This document shows positions 22,978 through 35,646 of a stretch of 64,000 nucleotides of DNA, in pieces. The DNA lies in contig CM042091.1 of assembly GCA_023512835.1 (NCBI GenBank), positions 43,724,107 through 43,788,106 of the forward strand, in the 5' to 3' direction. Position numbers and translations under genes: made by a program. Below the pieces are notes generated by a model. The model was not told the origin of the DNA. It ran no database searches and saw only the letters and a list, made by a program, of their open reading frames with translations. Source of the stretch: Taxillus chinensis (Eukaryota; Streptophyta; Magnoliopsida; Santalales; Loranthaceae). Numbering within the stretch: position 1 is the stretch's first letter; each line of letters begins with the position of its first letter.

Positions 22978-24495
22978 TGATAACGTGCATTTTATGCCGT
23001 TATTCTAGTATTTATTTAGGATGTTTAAGAGCATGATTAGAGCCTTATTGCCTCATATTTCATATATATTTGCTCTAACCCCTAGGAAGATGCTAGTTGC
23101 AAATACATGCGTTTTTAAGCTGTTTTGGCAGGTTTTGGACCTCACTTTTGACATAGTAGATGGCCTCAAACAATTGGCGTGCAAGAACAAAAGTTGCTTG
23201 GAATGATGTCCTCTACCTGCCACAGAAATTTCAGAGCATTTAGAGCTGATTTGGATCTGCACGTGAATTCACCCAATTCACGTGCAAGCCTATTTTTGCC
23301 TCTCAGGCCTCTACATGATGCAAGGAAGCTTGGGGAGAAGTTTGAGCTGATTTGGAGGTGCACGTGAATTCACCATATCACGTGCAAATTGGCGTGCAGA
23401 GATATTTTTGGACCGATCCAATCGTTTTTCCATGCTGATCATTTGTTCCTGAAGGCCCAAGTCCAAATTGTGGATGGAAGATAGAGTTTTTAATGTTTCG
23501 AGTGTCACTTATCAAAACTACGCCGTTTTGATAGATGGGCTAGGTTACACACCTCAAGGCCCATCCAAACTCTATAAATAAGAGCTCCACGCCCTTTGCT
23601 AGCCATGCCTAACCCCCCTACACGTTTTAGAGAGAGAGAGAGGCTCCACGTCTTGGAGGCTGTCCTTGACCTAGGAGAGCAGCCGTCGCAGCCGTCGCAG
23701 CAGCCGTCGCAGATTTTGGAGCCTGGATTTGAAGCTTTGTTGCGCGCGTGATCAAGAAGAAGATGTTTAGCTTTTCTGCTAAGGTTTTGCTTGTAATCAT
23801 GCATGAGTAGTTCTTTTAATCTAGGGGAGCAATGTAGCCCCCTTGTTGTTTTGCTGTGTTTATGAATATTGGGTTTGGATGATTGAGTTTTGCATGTTTT
23901 ATGAATCTGTTCTTAATTCTTTCTTTGGATGTACACCTTGATATTCTTAGCCCTAGTCTGGGGCGGATTGAGATTCATAACTTATTTGTAATTGGTGTGA
24001 TCATTATCCTTTTGCAAGTATGATTTATTGGCTTTGCATGTTTGTGTGTTTAGATGACCATTCTGGCATACAACTCTTAAAAGGACCTCAATGACCATTT
24101 GTTGTCCTTGGCTTATGTTTAGCATGTTTTCAATCAGACAACCCTAATACCATGAACCAGTAGAGATAACATAGGGAGGTGAAATTGTGACCCTAGATGC
24201 CTTTAATCCTTGAATCTTAATCCTTAAATCAACTTACTTTCTTTGTTTATTCAGAAAACCAAATAAAAATCAGATCTTTAGTTTAAAAAAGAAAACTTTT
24301 TGCCAAGACATTTTATAGAACAAGAGTAATTGGGTGATTTGATTTGAGAACTAGAGAACTAGGTTAATCCCTGTGGGTTCGACCCCTTTCTTGCTTCTTA
24401 TTCTTTTAGTGCAAACTTAGGGAATTTATTATTTTGAAGAGGGATTTAACGACATTAGCTAGCTCTTTTAGATAGGCTAAAAATCTTGTCTATCA
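22978..24495 (+). repeat. Element D 5' LTR
   Basis: 1518 bp, TG...CA ends. TATA box CTATAAATAAG near 23571-23581. Two inverted pairs of GCACGTGAATT/AATTCACGTGC lie near 23259-23284 and 23361-23388. A GA run lies near 23630-23640. Confidence 0.92.
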
Positions 24496-24498
24496 AAT

Positions 24499-24516
24499 TG
24501 GCGCCGTTGCCGGGGA
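24499..24516 (+). promoter_or_regulatory. Primer binding site of element D
   Basis: TGGCGCCGTTGCCGGGGA lies three bases after the 5' LTR. This is the PBS usual in Athila-type elements, most likely primed by Asp tRNA. Confidence 0.85.
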
Positions 24517-24705
24517 TTCAACGGTTAACTAGTTTTTAAAATCAACATTGAGTGAAATTGTTTGAATTCTGATCTTGGTGTTTTATTTTGTCTTTACTTT
24601 TCTGTTATTTTGTGTTCTTTATTTGTTTATTTGCATTGTTCGGAGCTGCTGGGTGTGTTCTTGTTGTTGTTTACAGGAACATACATCAAGGATTCCTAGT
24701 TGTGC

Positions 24706-25700
24706 ATGCAAAGAGAGGAGGATATACAATTTACGCGGGAACCTGAAAGGTTGTTCGAGCTCGTCGTAGAGCGCTAGGGGAAGCAAGACGTGAGGCGGAA
24801 GAAGCACTACAAGGCTTGGAGCAATCCGTAGGCGATCTGATGGCGGATCTCGGACCTGATGGTGGTGCACCGCAAGGAGGGGCCAATTACAATGGCCAAT
24901 ATCCAGAAGAAGAGGGTAATAGGTTTATGCCCAGGAACCTTCTTAGATTATGCGAGGCCGATGATGTCAGACCATTATTCTGGGATTCGGCAGACAAGAG
25001 TCCAAGCGAATAGCTTCGAGCTGAAGCCGGCATTGATCAACATGGTGAGCAACAACGCGTTTGGAGGAACAGCCGTGGATGATCCACACCAGCATTTGAT
25101 GAGGTTCTACCAGGTGTGCGACACCATCAAGATCAACAATGTGTCGGAGGAGGCCATAAAGCTAAGGCTTTTCCCTTTCTCTTTAAGGGATAGAGCTCTT
25201 GGCTGGTTCAACGATCGCCAACAGGTTCAATCAACACTTGGGAGGAGATGCGGACCAAGTTCATGTCAAAGTACTTCCCTCCTTCCAAGGTGATCCAGCT
25301 CAGAGGAGAGATTAGCAGGTTCGGGCAAGATGAGATGGAGACTCTTCATGAAGCTTGGGAGCGTTTCAAAGACTTAGTGAGAAGATGCCCTGATCATGGA
25401 AGGCCCCAAAGTGGATTCAAATTGAATCTTTCTACACAGGTCTTCGATCCCATTCACAAGACAAGGTGAATGCAAACTGCTGGAGGATGCTTGATGAATC
25501 TAGAGCCTGACGCAACGAGCAGAGCTCTTGGAGAGGCTGTCATTAGCTGATTGGCGGTGGTCTAATGTGCGTACTTCAAAGCCAAGGGAGAAGATTGCTT
25601 CAGTTGAAAATTCTTCCAATGATGTGCAAGCACAGATTCAAGCTTTAGTGAAAGGCATGGAAGTATTGGCTCTTAAAGTTGAAGAATCACAAGCTTTACC
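24706..25700 (+). pseudogene. Element D gag, N-terminal and core part (broken)
   Basis: ATG 24706 is the likely start, followed by a stop after about 24 codons and several frame changes. Core motifs are clear: FELKPALINMVSNNAFGG, DDPHQHLMRFYQVCDT, LFPFSLRDRALGWF, TKFMSKYFPPSK and LHEAWERFKDLVRRCPDHG. These are characteristic of Athila-type Gag. The frame shifts near 25000 and 25240. Element B is inserted after 25700 (TSD TTACC); gag resumes at 35647. Confidence 0.85.
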
Positions 25701-27930
25701 TGTCACGCCCCCGAATTCCAGGGAACCCGGAACCGGGTACATGACTTCCCCTTGCCCGCACCCGAAAGGTCAAGGGGTTGGTGACTAGCACCAATAGAGA
25801 CTACACCGCGGGTGCTGTCTCAAATATGCAACCCTGTACAGTCATACACCAAGGGTAATCCTGTACTTTCCCATATATCATCATGCATACAAAGAGTCAA
25901 ACAATCATACAGGACATCACATCATACGGTATGCAAATACAACTGTCCACGGACCCATGTCCGGGATATCACATAAAACAATACAGAATATAACTGTATC
26001 ATACATCAGAGTAGTGGGCGTCCTCCTGGAAGAAAGTCCTCCACTAGTCTCGGGTCACACCTGAAAAGGGTAAACAACAAGTAGGGGTGAGCGGCAAGCT
26101 CAGTAGGTGACCCTAACACTCCACATCATGCAACACATATAAGTCTATACTATATGCTCAGGTGTACTCGTGCACCGTGTAGTGTGCACAAACATCAGGA
26201 CTCGACTGCAACAAATATCAGGACAACTTGTCCACGATCCTCCATGGGATCCCAGCTCAGGGGCACTCGGCCCTAGCTCCACGAGCTCGACGGCTCAACT
26301 CAGGCCTTAGCCTGTCCACAACGCAATATGCCCGGCCACGTGCCACACGGGCCTGCCATCGGTTCATATGCCCGCCACGTCAACCACATAGCACCATCGG
26401 TGCATCACGGTGAGAACCCAAACAAGTCACGGAGTCCATGCCCCAATACCTCACATCAACATACTAACATTAGTATGGCATGTCATTCTCAACATTTCCT
26501 TTAGAATTGTAGCCAGTCTTCACAAGTAAATCCTCAACCCTTGATTTATGAAGGACGTACCCATAGCAGCTATTTTCTTGAAATTAAAAGTCCCGGCATT
26601 GGGTTCCCATAGCATAAATAAGATAATCTGATTTTTGGGGATTTTTCCGGAGATGTCTAACCCCACTTTCCAAAAATTCACCACTACGAACTTTTAGGTT
26701 TTTCCGAGATTTTACACTAAAACCCAATTTTCACATTTTGAAATAATGGGAATTAATTTTTCTAGTATTTTTCTTTGAATCCAAATGGGGGGTATTTCGT
26801 TATTTACATAGTAACTTAAGTATATACTTTGGTTATAGGTTACGGTGTAAATAGGTCCAGTCAAACTGTATTTCGAATCTGCCAGTGAAACTACATTTTC
26901 GAATCTGCCTTTACTGTATTTCGAATCTGTATTTTCGAATCTCTTTTCGGACCGCCTTCGACTCTCGAACCTACACTCGAACTACCTTCGAAGTACCCAG
27001 GAACTGCCTTCGAAACTCCCTTCGAAGTACCTTCGAACCTTCGAAACGATACTCGAAAATTGCACATTCGACACTCGAAATTACACTACATCGAACCTAC
27101 CTTCGAACCTTCGAACCTTCGAAACTGCACATTCGAAATTTTCAATTTCCAGTCGATCTCATCGGCTGTTCTCTACCCAGTTCACGATAGTTACTGTTCA
27201 TCATCGTTTTTCACCTGTTTCTCGTCTGGATTCATCCCGGAATCTCATAAAACTCATACCTAATACTATATATTAGGTTTTAAATCACGTCTTACCCCTC
27301 AGAACGCATTTAAATACAAGATTCAACCCAAAATTGGTTTTTCCCCAAATTCTAGGGTTCAACACGAATTTGCATGATTTCATCAAATTCTTACATGTTA
27401 ATCCAAAAAAACAGCAAGAAAAGGGTGAAGAATCAATGGAACACCTACTTGGAATGATTCTTGATGTTCGAACGAGCTCAAAACGCCCCAAATCGCCAAG
27501 GCCTCCAAGCTTCCTTCTCTCTTTCTCTCTCTAAGCTCTCCAACGCAGATGCAGAAATGCTGAAACGTAACGTGGAAGCTCTCTTTCCCCTATTTATATT
27601 TTTTGCCAGTCAACTGACCTAGTCAACCATTGACCCAGCCAATAATTAACCTCCAAGGTCCCGAACTCCAAATTGAGTCAAACTACAGTCAAAACGCTCG
27701 AAATGACGAGCACAATACTACACAGATATTAGTACACCCAAATGACCGCTCAAACGCAAAGTCAACCAATAGACCCCGAAAAGTCAACAATCGGGTCAAA
27801 CGGGGCCCCGACTCGGAATCGGGCCCAAGTACAGTCAAAATGCTCACATTGACGGCTACACTACCATCCTGATAGTTACATTCCCATAGAATGACTATCT
27901 CTCAAGACTACCCAAATACGAGTCTTTACA
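25701..27930 (-). repeat. Element B 3' LTR
   Basis: Read on plus it begins TGTCACGCCCCCGAATTCC and ends ACGAGTCTTTACA. TATA box on minus (AATATAAATAGGGG) at about 27588-27601. A cluster of TTCGAA motifs lies at 26870-27140. Confidence 0.92.
26870..27140. repeat. TTCGAA-rich short-period repeat in the LTR
   Basis: TTCGAA or TCGAA recurs every 10-20 bp, in phrases such as CCTTCGAAACTCCC and CCTTCGAACCTTCGAA. The other LTR has the same cluster at about 34600-34855. Degenerate tandem array. Confidence 0.7.
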
Positions 27931-27960
27931 TCCTCCCCACCTTAGGACTTTTCGTCCTCG
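27931..27960 (-). promoter_or_regulatory. Element B PPT block adjoining the 3' LTR
   Basis: On minus this reads ...GTCCTAAGGTGGGGAGGA directly before the 3' LTR. A second copy of the block ends the pol frame at 28191-28220, as in element A. Confidence 0.8.
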
Positions 27961-28190
27961 AAAATAAAACACCTGCCCAAAGGACATAGCAAAATTCAAG
28001 CTCAATGTCCCAACAACAAAACATAAAGCATGATCACCGATCACACATGTGCAAGGCAATGCACAACAAGCCAAACAGAACCCACATTGGGCACAAGATC
28101 CAACAATAACGAGCTAAACCACATCTCAAACAACATATGCAAAACAAATGCATAAAAAACATAACTCATACCTCCGGGAAGGTCCTCACA

Positions 28191-28220
28191 TCCTCCCCAC
28201 CTCAGGATCGATCATCCTCG
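28191..28220 (-). promoter_or_regulatory. Element B second PPT-like block
   Basis: On minus it ends CTGAGGTGGGGAGGA and overlaps the likely pol stop (TGA after FEDDRS). It lies 260 bp from the block next to the LTR. Confidence 0.6.
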
Positions 28221-28229
28221 AACGGCTCG

Positions 28230-28639
28230 GGATGAAGAATCCGCATCTAGCTCTCTTTCTCCCAAGTTTGCTCCTCCATGCCTCGGTGTCGCCATAACAC
28301 CCGAACTAGTGGGATCGTCTTGCCTCGCAAGACCTGGTCCCGCCTGTCCAAAATCCGTGCCGGCATCTCAACAACAAGACCATCGTCGCCCAAGTCGATC
28401 TCGCGATAGTCCAACACATGAGAAGGATCTGGGTGATACCGTCTCAACCGAGACACATGAAACACATCATGTACCCGCGCTAACTCCGGTGGCAAAGCTA
28501 ACCGATAAGCCACTTGCGCCCACGGTGGCAACAATCTCAAACGGCCCCACAAAACGAGGGGAGAGTTTGGATCCATGTCCAAACCTCCGATGCCCTCGAC
28601 GCGGCGAAACCCGCAAAAATACACGGTCACCCACCTCAA
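28230..28639 (-). pseudogene. Element B integrase C-terminus and chromodomain-like tail
   Basis: Shows PPELARVHDVFHVSRLRRYH, then ILDRRDQVLRGKTIPLVRVLW and GMEEQTWEKES. Chromodomains of this group may direct insertion to heterochromatin. A TAG after EKES (28247) is followed by MRILHPEPFEDDRS. Frame differs from the upstream integrase core. Confidence 0.8.
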
Positions 28640-29344
28640 ACCGCAAGGGTCGACGCCTCGGTCCGCGTAGGACTTCGCCTACTACTGGGACGTCGCATAC
28701 GCTGTCTAATCAACCGCACTATCTCCGTGGTTTCTCGAACCATATCGGGACCGAGAACCGCTGTCTCTCCCGTCTGTGCCCAACACAAGGGTGATCTACA
28801 AGGCCGCCCATACGGCGCCTCATACGGAGCCATCCCAATCGTGGCTCGATAACCGTTGTTGTAAGAGAACTCCACCAAAGGAAGGTGAGTCTCCCAACAA
28901 CCTCCAAAATCTAGGACACAGGCACGCAACATATCCTCGAGCGTCCGAATCGTCCGCTCAGGCTCGGCCATCCGTCTGCGGATGAAAGGTCAGACCGAGG
29001 TTCACCCTAGTGCCCAAAGCTCGCCGCAATCGTCTCCAAAACCGAGAGGTGAACCTCGCATCCCGATCAGATACAATAGATAATGGGACTCCATGCAACC
29101 GCACAATAACATCAATATACCTCTGTCCCAAAGTCCTCACTGGGTCTGTCTCTCGAATCGGAATAAAATGCGCCGATTTGGTCAATCGGTCCACAATAAC
29201 CCATATAGTGTCGTGTCCCCTGGAACGAGGAAGTCCAATGATAAAATCCATGGTCACGTGGTCCCATTTCCACTCGCACCGGCAAAGATCGCAACTCACC
29301 AGTGATCTCGGGTGCTCGCCTTGACCTGGCGACAGGTCAAACAC
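28636..29344 (-). pseudogene. Element B integrase core (frameshifted)
   Basis: TMDFIIGLP, VSDRDARF and PERTIRTLEDM carry the D, D and E of the catalytic core. The third lies in another frame because of a shift near 28970. The zinc-binding part upstream is also shifted (29340-29480). Confidence 0.85.
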
Positions 29345-29372
29345 CTCCTCACAAAATCAGCAACGGCCTTCT

Positions 29373-30922
29373 TCAGGCCTGGCCACCAAATCGCCTTCTC
29401 ACAAGATGGTACATCTTGGTCCCACCAGGATGTACAGTAACCTCGACCGGTGAAATTCCCCGAAGAACCTCCTCCTGAAGAGAAGTGGGAACTATCAATC
29501 TACCCCTATACCGCAAAGACGTGCTCTGCATCCTCGGTCCAGGTCGAAGATACCTGCCCAGGTCGAATCCTGTCGCGGATGACCTCACAATCAATGTCCC
29601 CCACTGATCCTCTATGATCCCGTGCCGCATCTCTGGGGACCGCTTACAACAACACCGAGGGTCCCTCGCCCCTCGCTGGTCACCATCTCGCAACCTCATC
29701 GTTGCCAACCGACCCATCATCTCCCATTCCTTCATGGCACAATGGGCCACCACGGCCCTGCTCTTCCTACTCGAGCATCTCGCCACCACATTACCCTTCC
29801 CAGGGGTATACATCATATCAAACCGAAATCGTGCGGTACTCCACCCACCGCCTCGTCTAAGGTTCAGGTCTCGTCGAGAGAAGATATCTCGCAAGCTCTT
29901 GTGGTCCGTATACACCACAAACTTCTCCCCAAGGAGATAATGCTGCCACTCTTAAGTGCAAAGATCACTGCAGCCCAACTCCAAATCATGCGTGGGATAG
30001 CTCGCTCATGTGGTCTCAACTGCCTAGACCCATAAGCAATCACCTGCCGCGTCTGCATCAACACACAACCAAGTCCCACCCTGGAAGCATCACAATACAC
30101 CTCGAAAGGCACACCCTCCTGTGGAAGAATCAAGATAGGTGCTGAGGTCAATCGTGCCTTCAACTCCATGAAAGCACTCTCACACGCATCCGACCAAATG
30201 AAAGGAACTCCCTTCCTAGTCAATTGTGTCATAGGAGCTGCCAACCGGGAAAAATCCTCCACGAACCTCCGATAATAGCCTGCCAAACCAAGGAAGCTAC
30301 GAATCTCAAACACATTCGTGGGCCTCTTCCACGACATGACTGCCTCAATCTTCTCAGGATCCACTGTGATACCCTCCGAAGATACCACATGCCCCAAGAA
30401 GTGCACTTGTTGCAACCAGAAGTCACATTTCGTGAACTTCGCGTACAACCGATGCTCCCGCAAGGTCTGCAACACAACCTGCAAATGCTCCTCATGCTCC
30501 CTCTTGGTCGCTGAATAGATTAAAATATCGTCAATGAACACCACAACGAACATATCTAAATATGGAGCAAACACCTGGTTCATCAATCCCATAAACACTG
30601 CTGGAGCATTCGTGAGCCCAAACGGCATCACAAGCCACTCATAATGCCCATAGCGACAACTAAACGCGGTCTTAGGGATATCTGCCTCCCTAACCCTCAA
30701 CTGATGGTATCCAGACCTCAAGTCTATCTTGGAAAACCATCTCGCACCTCGAAACTGATCGAACAGGTCATCAATCCTCGGCAATGGATACCTGTTCTTC
30801 ACAGTCACCTGGTTCAGCTTCCGGTAGTCTATACACAGCTGAAGTGAACCATCCGCCTTCTTGGCGAACAACACTGGAGCACCCCACGGTGAGCTACTCC
30901 GCCTGATAAAGCCTCGCGCCAA
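29373..30922 (-). pseudogene. Element B reverse transcriptase-RNase H
   Basis: An open frame of 352 codons (30922-29864) covers the [47 protein letters not shown] and [12 protein letters not shown] with intact FIDD. It continues through the start of RNase [14 protein letters not shown]. Frame changes near 29985 and again near 29770 (NVVARC where relatives have VADAL) disable RNase H. Start ATG is internal; the frame should be fused to gag-protease. Confidence 0.88.
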
Positions 30923-30930
30923 TAGGTCAT

Positions 30931-31560
30931 CTATCCGTCTCTTGAGCTCTCTAAGCTCGTCGGTGCCATCCTGGAGGCCGCTAACCTGATCGGTGTTGTC
31001 CCTGGCAACAACTCGATCGAAAACTCTACCTCCCTCACGGGTGGCAAACTGACCAAGTCCTCGGGAAACACATCTGGGAACTGATCTACAATGGGTGGCA
31101 AAACAGCCTTCCCCTCTCTCCTCTTGTCAACCAATGTCAAGCTGGCTAACTGGTGGGTCACATCACCCCACCCATGCCTCAATGGTCCCAACCTGCATGC
31201 CTCCTCAGTCCACTCACCCACAAAGACACCCCGCGTGCCCCCTGGTGTGAGGAACGTCACACGCCGTCGAAAACAATCAATCTTGGCCTCCACGGAGACC
31301 AACCATTCCATACCCAGGATAACATCGAAATCATCTAACTCCATGATATACAAATCACACAACAAGTTAACACCCCCAAGTGTTACCTGACAAGCACGAC
31401 AGATACTCTCAAGTATCACAATTCCACCCAAAGGTGAAGCAACCATCAGAGACTGACTCACTGTCTCCTGGTCTAACTCTAATCCAACCACCGTAGCATA
31501 CGAAATAAAAGAATGGGTAGCACCAGGTATCAATCAAAACTGAACAAATAGTATGAGAAA
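30931..31560 (-). pseudogene. Element B aspartic protease (frameshift in the active site)
   Basis: VLID and the following GATHSFIS lie in different frames: an extra base breaks the D-S/T-G-A motif near 31533. Downstream reads [22 protein letters not shown] and [18 protein letters not shown], the protease-RT linker. A shift near 30940 separates it from the RT. Confidence 0.82.
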
Positions 31561-32947
31561 TGATGATGGTACCTCTCACCACCGAAGGTCCTGCTCCTGC
31601 CTCATCCACCTGGTGGAACCTCTGCCTCTCTGTTGGTGAGGGCAAAAGTCCTCCCTCGTGGTCCACTGCCACTAGCCTGGCCCATTGGGGCCTTGCCCCG
31701 CCGATCAACATGACCCTGTGCCTCCCGCCGAGGCCGCCGCACCGCAGTCGCATCTGCGTGCTCGTGCCGACGGCACCGACCTCCGAGATGGAGCCCCACT
31801 CCTCTGTCCCCGATCTCTCGGACGAGGGCCTACACCGCTGGTTGAGCTAAGGGTAACACATTCCCTACTCCATGTCCCACCTTCCCACATCGGAAGCATG
31901 TCATCTTTTTCCTTGGGCAGTCTCTCGAGACATGCCCGGTCAAACCACAACTCCAACAGGTACCTGGCCTCCTGCTGGCTGAACTCTCACGGGGTCCCAC
32001 CGCCTGGCTAGAAACTCTCTGCACCTGCCTCCTCTCAGGCTAAGCGGCACTGCTCTCCCCACTCTGCCTCTTCTTGCTCAGACCTGCCGAACCGCCCGGC
32101 CTCTGAGCTCTTGCCTGATCCTGACCTCGCTCAATAATGATCGCCTTGTCGACCGCCTCCCGGTAGCTGGTCAACTGCATCGGTTCCAGCTGTCTTTTCA
32201 AAGATGGCCTCAAGCCCTGAATGAAGTCCTGCGTCTTCCGGCCTTCCTTTTCCCAAGACTCCGAGCAAACCGCCCCAAATCCGTGAAGGCTTGCACATAC
32301 TCACCCACAATTATGCTACCCCTGCACAAGCTCATAATACTCTCTACGTCGAGCATACTGCAACGAGCTGGGAAAATACTCTCCAAAGAAGCGCTCAACA
32401 AACTCTCTCCAGCTCATCTGACTGCCATGGACAGCTCTAGTGGATTCCCACCACCTGCGTGGGATACCCAACAGATAGTGCGTCGCTACGCGCACCCGCT
32501 CCTCATCCTGGCACCCCAATCATCTCAAAGATGTCCTCTGTCCATCTAATCCGGGTCCTCGGCTACCTCAGGCCGTGAACCATCCTCAAAAGTCCTGGGT
32601 GCATGTTTCAAAAACGTGCAGCCCAATCCACTCCTCGTCGTGCGGCTCTATCACGACCTCCTGCCGGTGCACATCCTGCACCACCCTCGCCTCTTGGGCT
32701 GAGGCCGTGGTGGCCGCCGAGGCCGTTGTTGCCTCTTCGCCTCATCCACCTCTCTAGCCATATCCCTCATCGAGCCCTGCATACCCTGCATGGCCTCCTG
32801 CAACCGAATCAATACCGAGCCAAATCAGGTCCCACAACGGGAGCCGACGATCTCTGTTGCGGGCTCTCGCTGCCCCTGGTGCCCCGACTCTATCGTGGGC
32901 TCCTCTGCCGGGCCTTGGCCTCGGACGCCTCTCCTCGGTGGTGCCAT
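31561..32947 (-). pseudogene. Element B gag (broken)
   Basis: Start ATG at 32947 (MAPPRRGVRGQ). Core pieces include ATHYLLGIPRRWWESTRAVH, FVERFFGEYFP and a CCHC knuckle, CWSCGLTGHVSRDC. The second knuckle, CFRCGKVGHGVGNV, lacks its last Cys in frame. At least four frame changes or stops interrupt it. Confidence 0.8.
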
Positions 32948-33410
32948 CACACTGGCCACAACAACAAACAACAAACGATCAATAGCATAAACAGCCATCA
33001 AAGGCACAACCGACTTGTAGGTTCTCACCACACGACCCGTAGGTCCATACCATGCATATAGCATCGTGTCCCCCATCAGGGTACACCACATGACCCGTAG
33101 GTCCACAACCATGCATATAGCATCGTGTCACCCCATAGGGTACACCACATCTAGTCCTGGCTCTCATGGCCACGTGCCATCCTGGCACCACATACGAGCA
33201 CATCACACACAAAGACAATCTAGTGCCCTATATGCACACAATCATACCACTAGCAATGCACCCTATGTATGCTCCTAGGATGATCTAACTGACACCAACA
33301 TAACCTAGAATACCTGTAAGGACTGCGTTGATCAGGCGCCCTCCTTACACTTTTCCAAGTCACATGGAATCAATTAACCACCCCTCACTAACCTAGGTCC
33401 GCTAGACCAT

Positions 33411-33422
33411 GCTCTGATACCA
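33411..33422 (-). promoter_or_regulatory. Primer binding site of element B
   Basis: GCTCTGATACCA on plus (TGGTATCAGAGC on minus), three bases from the 5' LTR; initiator Met tRNA type. Confidence 0.9.
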
Positions 33423-33425
33423 ACT

Positions 33426-35641
33426 TGTCACGCCCCCGAATTCCAGGGAACCCGGAACCGGGTACATGACTTCCCCTTGCCCGCACCCGAAAGGTCAAGG
33501 GGTTGGTGACTAGCACCAATAGAGACTACACCGCGGGTGCTGTCTCAAATATGCAACCCTGTACAGTCATACACCAAGGGTAATCCTATACTTTCCCATA
33601 TATCATCATGCATACAAAGAGTCAAACAGTCATACAGACATCACATCATACAGTATGCAAATACAACTGTCCACGGACCCATGTCCGGGATATCACATAA
33701 AACAATACAAAATATAATCGGATCATACATCAGAGTAGTGGGCGTCCTCCTGGAAGAAAGTCCTCCACTAGTCTCGGGTCACACCTGAAAAGGGTAAACA
33801 ACAAGTAGGGGTGAGCGGCAAGCTCAGTAGGTGACCCTAACACTCCACATCATGCAACACATATAAGTCTATACTATATGCTCAGTGTACTCGTGCACCG
33901 TGTAGTGTGCACAAACATCAGGACTCAGCCTGCAACAAATATCAGGACAACTTGTCCACGATCCTCCATGGGATCCCAGCTCAGGGCACTCAGCCCTAGC
34001 TCCACGAGCTTGACGGCTCAACTCAGGCCTTAGCCTGTCCACAACGCAATATGCCCGGCCACGGTCGCCACACAAGGCCTGGCCATCGGTTCATATGCTT
34101 GCCACGTCAACCACATAGCACCATCAGTGCATCACGGTGAGAACCCAAACAAGTCACGGAGTCCATGCCCCAATACCTCACATCAACATACTAACATTAG
34201 TATGGCATGTCATTCTCAACATTTCCTTTAGAATTGTAGCCAGTCTTCACAAGTAAATCCTCAACCCTTGATTTATGAAGGACGTACCCATAGCAGCTAT
34301 TTTCTTGAAATTAAAAGTCCCGGCATTGGGTTCCCATAGCATAAATAAGATAATCTGATTTTTGGGGATTTTTCTGAGATGTCTAACCCCACTTTCCAAA
34401 AATTCACCACTACGAACTTTTAGGTTTTTCCGAGATTTTACACTAAAACCCAATTTTCACATTTTGAAATAATGGGAATTAATTTTTCTAGTATTTTTCT
34501 TTGAATCCAAATGGGGGGTATTTCGTTATTTACATAGTAACTTAAGTATATACTTTGGTTATAGGTTACGGTGTAAATAGGTCCAGTAAACCGTATTTCG
34601 AATCACGCTGAAACTACATTTTCGAATCCGCCTTTCTTGTATTTCGAATCGTATTTTCGAATCTCTTTTCGGATGCCTTCGACTCTCGAACCTACACTCG
34701 AACTACCTTCGAAGTACCCAGGAACCGCCTTCGAAACTCCCTTCGAAGTACCTTCGAACCTTCGAAACGATACTCGAAAATTGCACATTCGACACTCGAA
34801 ATTACACTACATCGTACCTACCTTCGAACCTTCGAAACGCACATTCGAAATTTTCAATTTCCGGTCGATCTCATCGGTCGTTCTCTACCCATTCACGACG
34901 ATTCATCGTTTATCATCGTTTTTCACTTGTTTCTCGTCCTGGATTCATCCCGGAATCTCATAAAACTCATACCTAATACTATATATTAGGTTTTAAATCA
35001 CGTCTTACCCCTCGAACGCATTTAAATACAAGATTCAACCCAAAATTGGTTTTTCCCCAAATTCTAGGGTTCAACACGAATTTGCATGATTTCATCAAAT
35101 TCTTACATGTTAATCCAAAAAACCCGAAGAAAAGGGTGAAGAATCAATGGAACACCTACTTGGAATGATTCTTGATGTTCGAACGAGCTCAAAACGCCCC
35201 AAATCGCCAAGGCCTCCAAGCTTCCTTCTCTCTTTCTCTCTCTAAGCTCTCCAACGCAGATGCAGAAATGCTGAAACGTAACGTGGAAGCTCTCTTTCCC
35301 CTATTTATATTTTTTGCCAGTCAACTGACCTAGTCAACCATTGACCCAGCCAATAATTAACCTCCAAGGTCCCGAACTCCAAATTCAGTCAAACTACAGT
35401 CAAAACGCTCGAAATGACGAGCACAATACTACACAGATATTAGTACACCCAAATGACCGCTCAAACGCAAAGTCAACCAATAGACCCCGAAAAGTCAACA
35501 ATCGGGTCAAACGAGGCCCCGACTCGGAATCGGGCCCAAGTACAGTCAAAATGCTCACATTAACGGCTACACTACCATCCTGATAGTTACATTCCCATAG
35601 AATGACTATCTCTCAAGACTACCCAAATACGAGTCTTTACA
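33426..35641 (-). repeat. Element B 5' LTR
   Basis: 2216 bp, same ends as 25701-27930. Differences are small indels and substitutions (for example one base lost in CATACAGGACATC). TATA box on minus at about 35298-35311. Confidence 0.92.
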
Positions 35642-35646
35642 TTACC

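Larger units (their letters stand above)
25701..35641 (-). mobile_element. Element B: Tekay/Del-type chromovirus LTR retrotransposon
   Basis: A 9941-bp element on the minus strand, inserted in the gag of D. LTRs 25701-27930 (2230 bp, 3' LTR) and 33426-35641 (2216 bp, 5' LTR) are closely similar. TSD TTACC at 25696-25700 and 35642-35646. PBS, gag, protease, RT, RNase H, integrase, chromodomain-like tail and PPT are all in order but broken by frameshifts. Same superfamily clade as A; closer to E by LTR ends. Confidence 0.93.
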
